Notes under the pieces: generated by a model
What the model was told of the DNA's origin: nothing
The model's database searches: none
What the model saw: only the letters and a program-made list of their open reading frames with translations
Translations under genes and position numbers: made by a program
In this document: positions 28,064-37,728 of the stretch, piece after piece
Numbering within the stretch: the stretch's first letter is position 1
How the letters are laid out: every line of letters starts with the position of its first letter
NCBI RefSeq assembly: GCF_004792415.1
Contig: NZ_CP038853.1
Coordinates: 1,984,001-2,048,000, forward strand
Direction of reading: 5' to 3'
DNA: 64,000 bases
DNA from: Pantoea vagans
Lineage (GTDB): Bacteria > Pseudomonadota > Gammaproteobacteria > Enterobacterales > Enterobacteriaceae

Positions 28064-29659
28064 ATGAAAATCAAGATAGCCACCTTAGCGCTTGTTACGG
28101 CTGGGATAGCGCTGGCTGGCAGCGTTAACGCCAAAACGCTGGTCTACTGTTCTGAGGGATCGCCAGAGAATTTTAACCCTCAGCTCTATACCTCGGGAAC
28201 CAGTGTTGACGCCAGCGCAGTGCCGGTCTTCAACCGGCTGGTGGACTTCACGCCCGGCACCACCAATCTGGTGCCCAGCCTGGCAGAAAGCTGGGAGATC
28301 AGCCCGGATGGCACCGTCTACACCTTCCATCTGCGCAAAAATGTGAAGTTCCAGAGCAACAAACAGTTCAGACCCAGCCGCGACTTCAATGCCGATGATG
28401 TGATCTTCTCGTTTATGCGCCAGATGGACCCGAAAAATCCCTACCACAATGTCTCTGGCGGCACCTATTCCAACTTTGAAAGTCTCGAGCTTTCCACGCT
28501 GATTAAAAGCATCGACCGGGTGGATGACCATACCGTGCGCTTTACGCTCGCCCATCCGGAAGCGCCGTTCCTTGCCGACCTCGCCTGGTATTTCGCCTCG
28601 ATTCACTCAGCAGAATATGCCGACGCCATGCTGAAAGCGGGGACGCCGGAGAAGGTCGATATGAACCCGATCGGCACCGGTCCGTTTGAGCTGGTGCAGT
28701 ACCAGAAAGATTCCCGCATCCTCTACAAAGCCTTCCCGGACTACTGGCAGGGCAAGGCGAAGCTGGATCGACTGGTGTTCAGCATTACGCCGGATGCTTC
28801 GGTGCGTTACGCCAAGCTGGAGAAGAACGAGTGTCAGGTGATGCCATTCCCGAACCCCGCCGATCTCGACAAGATGCGCGCCAACCCGGATATCACCCTG
28901 GAACAGAAGGCGGGTCTGAACACCGGCTTCCTGGCGTTTAACACCACTAAAGCGCCAACCGATAACGTTAAAGTGCGGCAGGCGCTGGCGATGGCGATAA
29001 ACAAACCGGCGATCATCGAGGCGATATTTAAAGGTACCGGCACGGTCGCGAAAAATATCCTGCCGCCTGGCGTCTGGAGTGCTGACAAAGATCTGAAAGA
29101 TTACGACTACGATCCAGAAAAAGCCAAAGCGTTGCTGCAACAGGCGGGTGTGAAACCCGGCACCGAGATTGCGCTCTGGGCGATGCCGGTTCAGCGGCCT
29201 TACAACCCGAATGCACGCCGCATGGCGGAGATGATTCAGTCGGACTGGGCCAAAGTCGGCATCAAAGCCAGTATCGTCAGTTATGAGTGGGGCGAATACC
29301 TGAAACGCGTGCGCAGCGGCGAGCATCAGGCGGCGCTGATGGGCTGGACCACCGCGACCGGCGATCCGGATAACTTCTTTGGCCCGCTTTACAGCTGCAC
29401 CTCTGCGCAAGGCGGTTCTAACTCATCAAAATGGTGCTATCAGCCGTTTGAGAAGTTAATTACCGAAGCCCGCGCCGAGCCGGATCAGGGCAAACGTACT
29501 GCGCTCTATCTGCAGGCGCAGCAGATGATGCATGACCAGATGCCTGCGGTGATGATTGCGCACTCCACCATCTTTGAACCGGTGCGCAAATCGGTCAGCG
29601 GTTATCAGGTCGATCCGTTCGGCAAGCATATCTTCTATCAGGTGGATATTAAGCAGTAA
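28064..29659 (+). CDS. DppA-like dipeptide-binding protein, orphan
   Basis: 531 residues from ATG at 28064 (GAGG ahead). Signal peptide ending SVNA, then the strongly DppA-like mature start KTLVYCSEGSPENFNPQLYTSGT. Long DppA-identical runs include SITPDASVRYAKL and AMPVQRPYNPNARRMAEMIQ. DppA binds dipeptides and haem for the DppBCDF transporter. No dppBCDF genes follow, so this is either a paralogue that feeds a transporter encoded elsewhere or a relocated dppA. Divergent from pepT, which would suit peptide use. Confidence 0.85.
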   Translation: MKIKIATLALVTAGIALAGSVNAKTLVYCSEGSPENFNPQLYTSGTSVDASAVPVFNRLVDFTPGTTNLVPSLAESWEISPDGTVYTFHLRKNVKFQSNKQFRPSRDFNADDVIFSFMRQMDPKNPYHNVSGGTYSNFESLELSTLIKSIDRVDDHTVRFTLAHPEAPFLADLAWYFASIHSAEYADAMLKAGTPEKVDMNPIGTGPFELVQYQKDSRILYKAFPDYWQGKAKLDRLVFSITPDASVRYAKLEKNECQVMPFPNPADLDKMRANPDITLEQKAGLNTGFLAFNTTKAPTDNVKVRQALAMAINKPAIIEAIFKGTGTVAKNILPPGVWSADKDLKDYDYDPEKAKALLQQAGVKPGTEIALWAMPVQRPYNPNARRMAEMIQSDWAKVGIKASIVSYEWGEYLKRVRSGEHQAALMGWTTATGDPDNFFGPLYSCTSAQGGSNSSKWCYQPFEKLITEARAEPDQGKRTALYLQAQQMMHDQMPAVMIAHSTIFEPVRKSVSGYQVDPFGKHIFYQVDIKQ

Positions 29660-29752
29660 GCGATTGCCACAAACCCAGAGGCCTACTCCGTAGTTAGTCT
29701 CTGCTTATGCACCAAAGTCAGGATAAATCTGACAGCGATAAATAAGCTCAAC

Positions 29753-29865
29753 GCGAAGGGAACATGATCCGAAGAGGAAAGCGTCCCGCACCAGGGACGG
29801 TGCGGGCCGAGCATGCCATGGATGGCGGCTTTTGCGACTTTCCGATCGGGTCGTGTTCCCTTCGC
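29753..29865 (-). repeat. Structured intergenic element, copy A
   Basis: Imperfect palindrome of about 113 bp in the tail-to-tail gap between the DppA-like gene and a LysR gene. Outer arms GCGAAGGGAACA and TGTTCCCTTCGC, inner stem GGAAAG/CTTTCC, and two hairpins (GCCA/TGGC and CCCGCACC/GGTGCGGG). In reverse complement it aligns along its length with copies B, C and D. Confidence 0.85.
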
Positions 29866-29921
29866 CACCTCAATCCCATAGCCATCCGGAACCGGCCTGG
29901 TTATTCACAACCCTGTAATCC

Positions 29922-30836
29922 TTATCCCATCCTCACCTGCTGATCCATCTCCGTCAGCCGCTGCTGCAAAAACTCCAGAAACAGCGTCAGAGCCGCATTG
30001 CGCTGACGACCCGACACCGTCTGAAGCTGCAACGTCCGCTGACTCAACTGATCCACCCCCAGCGATCGCAACACCAGATTCTGGGACTCGCGCTCAAACA
30101 GCAGGGTAAATGCGCTGCAGATGGTCACCGCCTGTGGCGTATGCAGCAAAAAGTGATAGAGCGTGGCGAAATAGTCGCAGGTCAATACCGGTTCAACCAC
30201 GCAGTCATTCATCTGACAGGAGAGATCAAACAGCTGCCGCACGGTGGTGTGATGGCCCGGCAGCGCCAGCGGCCAGCGATGCAAATCGCCCAGCGTCACC
30301 TCGCGTGACGCCAGCGGATGTGACTGATGCATCGCCAGTAAAACCGGGGCAGGCCACGAGCCGAGTACCTCGACGCTGCGCTCCGGTTGCAGACTGAACT
30401 GCAGCGCCACATCGCATTCACCCGCCCTGACGCATGCCGCCACGCCCTGAGAATGCGTCACGTTAATCGCAAACAGTGCGCCAGGATTTGCCAGTCGAAA
30501 CGCCGCCAGCAGGCCAGGTAACAGACTGAACGCCATGCCATCCGTGCAGGCGATACGGATCAGGCTGCGGCGTACCGCTTTCAGGCCCTTAATCTCCGCC
30601 AGCGCATATTCCATATCAAGCTGACTTTTACGCACGTGATGCGCAAAAATTTCCCCCGCCTCATTCAGCACCATGCCGCGTGCATGCCGTTCAAACAGCG
30701 GAACACCGACCTGCGCTTCCAGCCGCTGAATCTGACGGCTGATCGCCGACACCGCCACAAACAGTTTCTCACTGGCGGCGCTCAGCGAACCGCTCTCGAC
30801 GACCGCCAGGAAATAGCGTATCTCGCTGCTTAACAT
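29922..30836 (-). CDS. LysR-family regulator divergent from an M20 peptidase
   Basis: 304 residues from ATG at 30836 (GGAG 6 bases ahead); the upstream open extension is not LysR-like. Helix-turn-helix at about 10-65 (GSLSAASEKLFVAVSAISRQIQRLE) and a C-terminal ligand domain. It faces away from the M20 peptidase-MFS operon with a 140-bp gap and is likely its regulator. Confidence 0.85.
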   Translation of the reverse strand: MLSSEIRYFLAVVESGSLSAASEKLFVAVSAISRQIQRLEAQVGVPLFERHARGMVLNEAGEIFAHHVRKSQLDMEYALAEIKGLKAVRRSLIRIACTDGMAFSLLPGLLAAFRLANPGALFAINVTHSQGVAACVRAGECDVALQFSLQPERSVEVLGSWPAPVLLAMHQSHPLASREVTLGDLHRWPLALPGHHTTVRQLFDLSCQMNDCVVEPVLTCDYFATLYHFLLHTPQAVTICSAFTLLFERESQNLVLRSLGVDQLSQRTLQLQTVSGRQRNAALTLFLEFLQQRLTEMDQQVRMG

Positions 30837-30976
30837 GGTCACTCCAACAAAACGCATCATAAAAGGGCAGCAAAGCCTTGCTTTAAAAGCAAAGACCACT
30901 CGATAAATTGATAATTGTGGCAAAGAGAGAAGTTTGTCAAAGATAAAGCACGATAAAAATAACAGACAGGGCAAAC

Positions 30977-32398
30977 ATGACAGAGCAACAGGCAGTTGAC
31001 CAGGCGATGCACTATTTCGATGGCGGTGAGTTTCAGCAACTGCTGGCACGGCGCGTCGCCTGCGTGACCGAAAGCCAGCACGCCAGCAGACGGACAGAGC
31101 TGGACCACTATCTGCAGCAGGAAATTGGTCCGCAGCTGGCGGCGATGGGATTCACGCTACACCCGTTTGACAATCCGCAGCCCGGCAGCCCGCCGTTTCT
31201 GATCGCCACCCGTATCGAAGATCCGTCTAAACCCACGCTGCTCTGCTATGGCCACGGCGATGTAGTGTTTGGTGACGATGAAAACTGGCGTGAAGGGCTA
31301 TCGCCGTGGCAACTCACAGCCGAAGGCGATCGCCTGTATGGACGTGGCAGCGCGGATAACAAAGGCCAGCACTGCGTGAATCTCGCGGCGCTGGAGCAGG
31401 TGTGGCAGGCACGCGGCGGCGCGCTGGGCTTCAACTGCAAAATCCTGTTCGAAATGGGCGAAGAGATCAGCTCGCCAGGGCTGGCTGAGATCTGCCAGCA
31501 ACAGCAGGCGCTGTTAAAGGCCGATCTTTTTATCGCCTCGGATGGCCCACGCCTCAATGCGCTGCGGCCAACACTGTTTCTGGGTTCACGTGGAGCGGCG
31601 AACTTTCGTCTGACTATTCAGGCGCGTGACAACGCCTACCACTCCGGCAACTGGGGCGGACTGCTGAGCAATCCTGGTACTCAACTGGCCAGTGCGATCG
31701 CCTGCCTGGTGAATGCGCAGGGCGTATTACAGGTTGCCGCGCTGAAACCAGACTCCCTGACCGATGCCGTGCGCGCCATTCTCAGTGATATTGATGTGGG
31801 CGGCATGCCAGGCGACCCGGCGCTGGCGGAAGGCTGGGGTGAGCCTGGCCTGACCCCTGCCGAGCGTCTTTACGGCTGGAACACCCTGGAGGTGCTGGCC
31901 TTTGAAACCGGTAATCCGGCACGACCCATGAACGCTATTCCGGGCAGCGCTACGGCGGTGTGTCAGCTGCGTTTTGTAGTCGGCACCGACTGGGAAAATC
32001 TGGTGCTGCATGTCGAACGTCACCTGCATCAGCATGGCTTTGATAACGTCAGCGTGGAGTTTCTGCGCGGCTCACCGGCGACGCGGCTTGATCCGCAGGA
32101 TCCGCTGGTGGACTGGGCGCTGGATACGCTGGCCCGCAGCAGCGGCAAAAAACCGGCGCTGCTGCCTAATCTCGGCGGTTCACTGCCCAATGAGGTCTTC
32201 GCCGATATCCTGGGACTGCCGACGCTATGGGTGCCACATTCTTATCCCGCCTGCGGCCAGCACGGCGTTAACGAACATATGCTCACCTCAATTGCACGCG
32301 AAGGCCTGGCGATTATGACTCGGCTGTTCTGGCAACTGGGCGAAGAGGGCGAACAGCTGATGACGCGCCACCATCAGTGGCGGAGAGGTGAACAATGA
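30977..32398 (+). CDS. M20-family dipeptidase/amidohydrolase
   Basis: 473 residues. Zinc-peptidase motifs in order: LLCYGHGDVV (first His/Asp), GRGSADNKGQH (bridging Asp), EMGEEISSPG (catalytic and binding Glu), and SDGPR. Members of this group hydrolyse dipeptides or N-substituted amino acids in the cytoplasm. No signal peptide. It overlaps the next gene, an MFS transporter, by 4 bp (ATGA), so transport and hydrolysis of the same compound are likely coupled. Exact substrate unknown. Confidence 0.8.
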   Translation: MTEQQAVDQAMHYFDGGEFQQLLARRVACVTESQHASRRTELDHYLQQEIGPQLAAMGFTLHPFDNPQPGSPPFLIATRIEDPSKPTLLCYGHGDVVFGDDENWREGLSPWQLTAEGDRLYGRGSADNKGQHCVNLAALEQVWQARGGALGFNCKILFEMGEEISSPGLAEICQQQQALLKADLFIASDGPRLNALRPTLFLGSRGAANFRLTIQARDNAYHSGNWGGLLSNPGTQLASAIACLVNAQGVLQVAALKPDSLTDAVRAILSDIDVGGMPGDPALAEGWGEPGLTPAERLYGWNTLEVLAFETGNPARPMNAIPGSATAVCQLRFVVGTDWENLVLHVERHLHQHGFDNVSVEFLRGSPATRLDPQDPLVDWALDTLARSSGKKPALLPNLGGSLPNEVFADILGLPTLWVPHSYPACGQHGVNEHMLTSIAREGLAIMTRLFWQLGEEGEQLMTRHHQWRRGEQ

Positions 32399-33663
32399 GC
32401 AGCATCGCGCAAAGTGCCCCGCAGGTGAAACCGAGCCTGCACAAAACGCTGTTCGCCACCTGCATCGGGAACGCGCTGGAGTGGTTCGACATTGCGGTTT
32501 ATGGCTTTTTCGCCAGCTACATCGCCCACGTTTTCTTTCCGGTCAGCGATCCGTCGGTGTCGCTGCTGCTGACCTTCGGCAGCTTCGGTATCTCCTTTCT
32601 GATCCGTCCGCTGGGAGCCATCGTCCTGGGCAACTATGCCGACCGGCATGGCCGCAAAAAGGCGCTGCTGCTGTCGATTAATCTGATGATGCTGGGCGGG
32701 GCGATCATTACGTTTATGCCGGGTTACGCCACTATCGGTCTGGCTGCGCCGCTGCTGATTATTCTGGCGCGGCTGATACAGGGCTTTTCTGCCGGCGGTG
32801 AATTTGGCAGTTCGACCGCCTTTCTGGTGGAGCATTTTCCCGAGCGCAAAGCGTTCATCGCCAGCTGGCAGTTCGCCACCCAGGGTGCCAGTACGCTGAT
32901 GGCATCGGCTTTCGGACTGGGGCTGACACAGTGGCTGAGCGAAAGTGAGATTCAGGCGTGGGGCTGGCGCATCCCGTTTGCTTTCGGCTTGCTGATTGGG
33001 CCACTGGGGATCTACATCCGCCGTCATGTGCAGGAACCCGCCAGCTTTGCGTCGCAGGAAAAGGAAGCCGCACCGCTGAAAACGCTGTTCGGGCGGCAGA
33101 AAGCGCTGATCACGCTGGCGATTGGCGTGATGGTGATTTCGACCGCAGTCAACTACATGCTCAACTACATCCCGACCTACGCCACTAAAACGCTGCACCT
33201 TCAGGGATCGGTCGCCTTCACTGCCACGCTGATAGCGGGAATTATACTGACGGTGGTGACGCCCATCATGGGATTGTGGGCGGAGCGGATTGGGCGGTTG
33301 CCGCTGATGTGGGGATCGCTGCTGTTGCTGGTGGTCACTATCTATCCCGCGTTTAAATGGATGGTCGATCACACCACGCCCACCACGCTGATCCTGCTGG
33401 TGGCCTGGATGGCGCTGCTGAAGTCGATCTACTTCTCGACGGTGCCATCGGTGATGGCCGATCTCTTCCCGGCGACTACCCGCGCCAGCGGAATGGCGAT
33501 CAGTTACAACGTGGCCGTGACGGTATTCGGCGGATTTGCGCCGCTGATTTGCAGCATGCTGATTGCCGCCACCGGCAGCAGTCTGGCACCAGGCTACTAC
33601 CTCATGGCAGTGGCAGTGCTGAGCGGTATCGCGCTGCTGCGTTGCAGTAAGCGGGTGGCATAG
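32395..33663 (+). CDS. MFS transporter, metabolite:H+ symporter (MHS) family
   Basis: 422 residues and 12 helices. The opening FATCIGNALEWFDIAVYGFFASYIAHVFFP and RLIQGFSAGGEFGSSTAFLVEH are hallmark stretches of the MHS family (ProP, KgtP, citrate and tricarballylate carriers), with the loop NYADRHGRKKAL. Proton-coupled uptake of a small organic acid or zwitterion, probably the substrate of the M20 enzyme encoded just upstream. Confidence 0.85.
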   Translation: MSSIAQSAPQVKPSLHKTLFATCIGNALEWFDIAVYGFFASYIAHVFFPVSDPSVSLLLTFGSFGISFLIRPLGAIVLGNYADRHGRKKALLLSINLMMLGGAIITFMPGYATIGLAAPLLIILARLIQGFSAGGEFGSSTAFLVEHFPERKAFIASWQFATQGASTLMASAFGLGLTQWLSESEIQAWGWRIPFAFGLLIGPLGIYIRRHVQEPASFASQEKEAAPLKTLFGRQKALITLAIGVMVISTAVNYMLNYIPTYATKTLHLQGSVAFTATLIAGIILTVVTPIMGLWAERIGRLPLMWGSLLLLVVTIYPAFKWMVDHTTPTTLILLVAWMALLKSIYFSTVPSVMADLFPATTRASGMAISYNVAVTVFGGFAPLICSMLIAATGSSLAPGYYLMAVAVLSGIALLRCSKRVA

Positions 33664-33701
33664 CAGAGCCAGGAACGTTCTGTGGTGAGATCGAGCCTGC
33701 G

Positions 33702-33807
33702 CAGAAAACACGGTCAGATCGGAAAGTCGCAAAAGCCGCCATCCCTGGCATGCTCGGCCCGCACCGTCCTGGCGCGGGACGCTTTCCTCCTCTGACCGTG
33801 TTCCCTG
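33702..33807 (+). repeat. Structured intergenic element, copy B
   Basis: About 106 bp between the MHS transporter and aldA, both of which end here. Arms AAACACGGTCAGA and TCTGACCGTGTT (left outermost bases diverged), inner stem GGAAAG/CTTTCC, hairpins GCCA/TGGC and CCCGC.CC/GG.GCGGG. A 13-bp direct repeat ATCGAGCCTGCGC occurs at its left edge (33690-33702) and again at 33879-33891. Confidence 0.85.
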
Positions 33808-33891
33808 CATGTTGAGCCTATGGGGTGCTGCCAGATTCACACTGATTCAGTCTTGTCACTAATCTGTCAGGTCTGAAAATCGAGCCTGCGC

Positions 33892-35328
33892 TTAACTGAA
33901 CTGCAGATAGGCAACATGGGTCTGCAGATACTCCTCCAGACCATGTTTTCCATCGGCTCCGCCGACACCCGACTTACGCCATCCGGCGTGAAAGCCCTGC
34001 ATCGCTTCGAAGTTCTCACGGTTCACATAGGTCTCGCCAAACTTCAGCTTGCGCAGCGCGATCATCGTGGTATTGAGATTCCGGGTATAAATTGATGAGG
34101 TCAATCCATACTCGCAGTCGTTAGCCAGCGCAATCGCCTCATCCAGCGTTTTAAAGGTCATCACCGGCAGCACCGGGCCAAAAATCTCCTCTTGCATAAT
34201 CGCCATATTCTGACGCACATCGGTCAGCAGCGTAGGCTGGAAGAAGAAGCCTCTCTCTCCGGCGCGCCTGCCGCCCAGAACGACTTTTGCACCTGCGGCA
34301 ACGGCATCGGCCACTTTCTGCTCGACCCGATCCCGTGCGGCGGCATTAATCAGCGGTCCCATATCGATATCACTGCGTTCGGCGGGATCGCCAAACGTCA
34401 CCTGCTTAAACGCGGTAGTCATTGCGCTGATAAACCGATCGTAAATGCCTTCCTGCACATAGACGCGCTCCACGCAGTTACAGACCTGGCCGCTGTTGAT
34501 CACGCGTGAACTGATTATGGATCGCACCGCCAGATCCAGGTCGGCATCCTCCATCACGATGGCGGGCGCTTTGCCGCCCAGTTCCAGCGACACTTTGGTC
34601 ACATTTTTAGCCGCGGCTTCCATGGTGGCGATACCTGCGCCGACGCTGCCCGTCAGACTCACCAGCCCGACCTTTGGATTGGCCGCCAGTTCCTGTCCCA
34701 CTTCCGGCCCCAGACCATAGACAATGTTAATGACGCCAGCTGGCAGACCCAGCGTCTGGATAATCCTGGCAAACAGTGCGGCATTGTTCGGCGTCAGCTC
34801 GCTGGGTTTAATCACAATCGTGTTACCGGTGATCAGGGCAGGCGCTGCTTTGCGGGCGATCAGGAAAAAGGGAAAGTTCCACGGTAAAATTCCGGTGGTG
34901 ACGCCAATCGCTTTTTTAAACAGGAAGATGTTTTCGTTAGGCCGGTCGCTGTTGATGATCTCGCCTTCATAACGCCGTGCCCACTCCGCCATATAATCGA
35001 GATAGTCGGCGGTGAACAGCACTTCCGTCTTCGCCAGGCCCTGGGTTTTGCCGCCTTCCGCCACGATGGTCGCCGTCAGTTCAGGCTCGCGGTCGCGGAT
35101 GGCGCTGGCGATTTTGTGCAGCCAGACACCGCGTTCAACCGCAGGCAACGCTTCCCACGCTGGCTGAGCAGCTTCGGCGGCATTGATCGCAAGGCTGGCA
35201 TCCTGACGGCTGCCCTGGGGAATGCGTGACAGCAACGCTTCAGTGGCCGGATTGATGACCTCAATCCACTGGTCACCCTGATGGGCGACAAACTCGCCAT
35301 TAATGTAATGTTGATGATGTGTTGTCAT
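33892..35328 (-). CDS. aldA: Lactaldehyde dehydrogenase (AldA)
   Basis: 478 residues, close to E. coli AldA (479). NAD-dependent aldehyde dehydrogenase: proton acceptor Glu in LELGGKAP, catalytic Cys in NSGQVCNCVERVYV, LTGSVGAG coenzyme loop, and EEIFGPVLPV. It oxidises L-lactaldehyde from rhamnose or fucose breakdown to lactate, and glycolaldehyde to glycolate. Its position just before the rhamnose genes fits this role. Confidence 0.9.
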   Translation of the reverse strand: MTTHHQHYINGEFVAHQGDQWIEVINPATEALLSRIPQGSRQDASLAINAAEAAQPAWEALPAVERGVWLHKIASAIRDREPELTATIVAEGGKTQGLAKTEVLFTADYLDYMAEWARRYEGEIINSDRPNENIFLFKKAIGVTTGILPWNFPFFLIARKAAPALITGNTIVIKPSELTPNNAALFARIIQTLGLPAGVINIVYGLGPEVGQELAANPKVGLVSLTGSVGAGIATMEAAAKNVTKVSLELGGKAPAIVMEDADLDLAVRSIISSRVINSGQVCNCVERVYVQEGIYDRFISAMTTAFKQVTFGDPAERSDIDMGPLINAAARDRVEQKVADAVAAGAKVVLGGRRAGERGFFFQPTLLTDVRQNMAIMQEEIFGPVLPVMTFKTLDEAIALANDCEYGLTSSIYTRNLNTTMIALRKLKFGETYVNRENFEAMQGFHAGWRKSGVGGADGKHGLEEYLQTHVAYLQFS

Positions 35329-35524
35329 TCGCTTGGCTCTCCGCTATCGATACGTTGCAGTAATGTGATAGCAGGGTGAAACAGATCGCTAAGCGTGACC
35401 TTTAGCTTATTGCCAGCTTGCGCGTCCGGCTGGCAGCCAATCACAGATATCGGTGAGTTCTGCGGCAAAAACGTCAATCTGTTGTAGATTTAAAGGAGTG
35501 AAATCGTGAAAAAGGGGTTAAATA

Positions 35525-35791
35525 ATGGCAAGCGGATGGGCAGGAGACGGCGCAGTACAGGAACAGATTGATAGCACTGTTAACGACGGGATTGAGCGGG
35601 TCAGACAATCGCTCGGGCAGGGCGAAAGTGCCACCGAATGTGAACTCTGCGGCGAACCGATTCCTGAAGCGCGCCGTCAGGCACTTAAAGGCGTGCATTA
35701 CTGCGTGGCGTGTCAGGAAAAAATCGATAAACAGCAGCAGACCAGCAGCTTATATAACCGTCGTGGCAGTAAAGACAGTCAGCTGCGCTAA
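35525..35791 (+). CDS. ybiI: DksA/TraR-type zinc-finger protein YbiI
   Basis: 88 residues matching E. coli YbiI at both ends (MASGWA.D.AV.EQI..T and YNRRGSKDSQLR). A four-cysteine zinc finger is formed by CELC and CVAC around residues 39-63. Related to DksA and TraR but without the long coiled coil, so a direct RNA polymerase role is uncertain. It ends 3 bp before the convergent yoaK. Confidence 0.9.
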   Translation: MASGWAGDGAVQEQIDSTVNDGIERVRQSLGQGESATECELCGEPIPEARRQALKGVHYCVACQEKIDKQQQTSSLYNRRGSKDSQLR

Positions 35792-35794
35792 CGC

Positions 35795-35893
35795 TCAGGA
35801 GCCTGGCATTGCCAGGCCGCTGCCAATAAACCACGCCAGAAAGCCCACGCCCGCCACGATGATGGCGATCGGAAACAGAATTCCAATTCTCAT
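35795..35893 (-). CDS. yoaK: Small membrane protein YoaK
   Basis: A 32-residue frame starting MRIGILFPIAIIV and ending MPGS: one hydrophobic helix with a short tail. It matches E. coli YoaK (32 residues, MRIGIIFP....FLAWF) in length and sequence. AGGTTGA lies ahead of the ATG at 35891-35893. Inner-membrane peptide of unknown function; stress-linked accumulation is known in E. coli. Confidence 0.8.
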   Translation of the reverse strand: MRIGILFPIAIIVAGVGFLAWFIGSGLAMPGS

Positions 35894-35936
35894 ATTCAAC
35901 CTGCTGCAAACAGCGATTTCAGGGAGCGCGATCTTA

Positions 35937-36260
35937 TCATGAGATCTGGAGGACTGCGCGGTGGGTTTTCAGCAGGGTGAAAAGCTGGAATTGCGTTGCC
36001 TCGTTCTCCTCACGCAGCACCTCGCCTTTTTTATAAATAATATGGTGCACTTGGCCGAGCTGACGCCAGACCACAATCGCCGAGGCGATCAGGGCGCAAT
36101 GTTGCTCCGCCTGCACACACTCAATGGTGGCATAGTGCGTTTCATCCAGACCATTCACAAACACCTTTATCGCATCTGCAGGTAGTATCGCCCGGAGATC
36201 ATCCAGCATCACCCGGCTGACTGACTGCGAAAGAAACAGTGTTAACCACTTCGTTGTCAT
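35937..36260 (-). CDS. Unrecognised 107-residue protein
   Basis: Start ATG at 36258-36260 with AGGGA 6 bases ahead (preferred over an upstream in-frame GTG). The product starts MTTKWLTLFLSQSV, has no signal peptide or clear membrane helix, and alternates hydrophobic strands with charged stretches (VFVNGLDETHYATIECVQ, VHHIIYKKGEVLREENEA). I do not recognise the family. It lies 43 bp upstream of yoaK on the same strand and may share a transcript. Confidence 0.55.
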   Translation of the reverse strand: MTTKWLTLFLSQSVSRVMLDDLRAILPADAIKVFVNGLDETHYATIECVQAEQHCALIASAIVVWRQLGQVHHIIYKKGEVLREENEATQFQLFTLLKTHRAVLQIS

Positions 36261-36618
36261 TCCAATCCCTGATCCCATCAATTTGCCCCAGTTTATACGA
36301 CCTTGTCTGCGGTAAAGAAGGCTTCTTTGCCCTTTTGCCACCATACCAGTTTAAATGGCAGTCAGTTTAAAAGTGTGCTGCGCCACACAGCAAAACGATA
36401 AAAAAGTCAGAATAATAAGTCACTTACCTTATTCATTGTCCGGTTATCTGACAACTGTGAAATTGTGATCCTTAACGTTAATAACGGGTAAATATTGCCA
36501 CTCCGTTGCGGCTTCCGGCATTTATCCAAAGGCTGAGGAATTCCTGCAAAACGTAGACTGCCTGCTGAACGGAAGCTGACAGGTTTCCGACAGGCCTCAA
36601 CCTAACCGGGGAATAACA
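36261..36618. promoter_or_regulatory. Upstream region of rhaT
   Basis: About 360 bp between two divergent genes. It has an exact inverted repeat AAAGAAG-G-CTTCTTT (36314-36328) and GGGGAATAACA as the rhaT ribosome site. E. coli rhaT is activated by RhaS and CRP; I did not find a convincing RhaS half-site here. Confidence 0.4.
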
Positions 36619-37653
36619 ATGAACAGCGCCATTATTGCAGGTATCTTCTGGCATTTTGTCGGTGCTGCCAGCGCCGCATGTTTTTACGCGCCTTTTAAAC
36701 AGGTGAAAAGATGGTCATGGGAAACCATGTGGTCAATTGGCGGCCTGATGTCGTGGCTTATCCTGCCGTGGGCGGTCAGTGCTATTTTATTGCCAGACTT
36801 CAGGGCCTATTACAGCAGTTTTACGCTGTCGCAGCTGACGCCGGTTTTTCTGTTTGGCGCGATGTGGGGCATAGGCAATATTAACTACGGCCTGACCATG
36901 CGTTACCTCGGCATGTCGATGGGGATCGGTATCGCGATTGGCATTACCCTGGTGGTCGGCACGCTGATGACGCCACTCTTGCAGGGCCGTTTTGGCGAAC
37001 TGTTTGCTTCGGCAGGGGGCCGGTTAACCCTGCTGGGCGTGCTGGTGGCGCTGATTGGCGTTGGGATAGTGACGCGTGCCGGGCTATTAAAGGAGCGGGC
37101 GCTGGGGATAAACGCCGAAGAGTTTAACCTCAGAAAAGGACTGCTGCTGGCGGTGATGTGCGGCATTTTCTCAGCGGGTATGTCCTTTGCGATGGACGCG
37201 GCGAAACCGATGCATCAGGCCGCCGCTAATCTGGGCATCGATCCGCTCTATGTGGCTTTACCCAGCTACGTCATCATCATGGGCGGCGGGGCACTGGTGA
37301 ATCTGGCCTTCTGTTTCTGGCGGCTGGCCACCCGGCCTGAACTGTCGGTACGAAAAGACTTCTCTGTCGGAAAGTCGCTGCTGATTGCCAATACCGCTTT
37401 TGCGGTGCTCGGCGGCACCATGTGGTATCTGCAGTTCTTCTTTTACGCCTGGGGCCATGCCCGCATCCCGGCGCAGTATGACTATGTCAGTTGGATGCTG
37501 CATATGAGCCTTTACGTCCTGTGTGGTGGGCTGGTAGGCCTGCTGATGAAAGAGTGGAAGTCAGCAGGGCGTCGCCCGGTAAGCGTTTTATCGATCGGCT
37601 GTGTGGTGATTATCATTGCCGCTAACATCGTCGGGCTGGGTATGGCGGCCTGA
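36619..37653 (+). CDS. rhaT: L-rhamnose-proton symporter RhaT
   Basis: 344 residues, ten predicted membrane helices, following E. coli RhaT throughout ([32 protein letters not shown] near the start). It brings L-rhamnose into the cell with a proton. Here it is not beside rhaS/rhaR start but tail-to-tail with rhaR, separated by one structured repeat and a terminator. Confidence 0.95.
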   Translation: MNSAIIAGIFWHFVGAASAACFYAPFKQVKRWSWETMWSIGGLMSWLILPWAVSAILLPDFRAYYSSFTLSQLTPVFLFGAMWGIGNINYGLTMRYLGMSMGIGIAIGITLVVGTLMTPLLQGRFGELFASAGGRLTLLGVLVALIGVGIVTRAGLLKERALGINAEEFNLRKGLLLAVMCGIFSAGMSFAMDAAKPMHQAAANLGIDPLYVALPSYVIIMGGGALVNLAFCFWRLATRPELSVRKDFSVGKSLLIANTAFAVLGGTMWYLQFFFYAWGHARIPAQYDYVSWMLHMSLYVLCGGLVGLLMKEWKSAGRRPVSVLSIGCVVIIIAANIVGLGMAA

Positions 37654-37728
37654 ATGCGAATATAAAGACAGTGTCTTTATAAAGAAGGCCCTTAGAGTTA
37701 GCAGAATGGCGGTCAGATCGTGCCCGCT

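Noticed and set aside
28064..29659. Naming the binding protein gene dppA outright
   Set aside because: The sequence is DppA-like, but dppBCDF does not follow, so a paralogue cannot be excluded.
32374..33840. A 488-codon open frame on the minus strand across the MHS transporter gene
   Set aside because: Its product is Gln/Arg/His-rich without any domain, and it is fully antisense to a clear transporter; a shadow of G+C-rich coding sequence.
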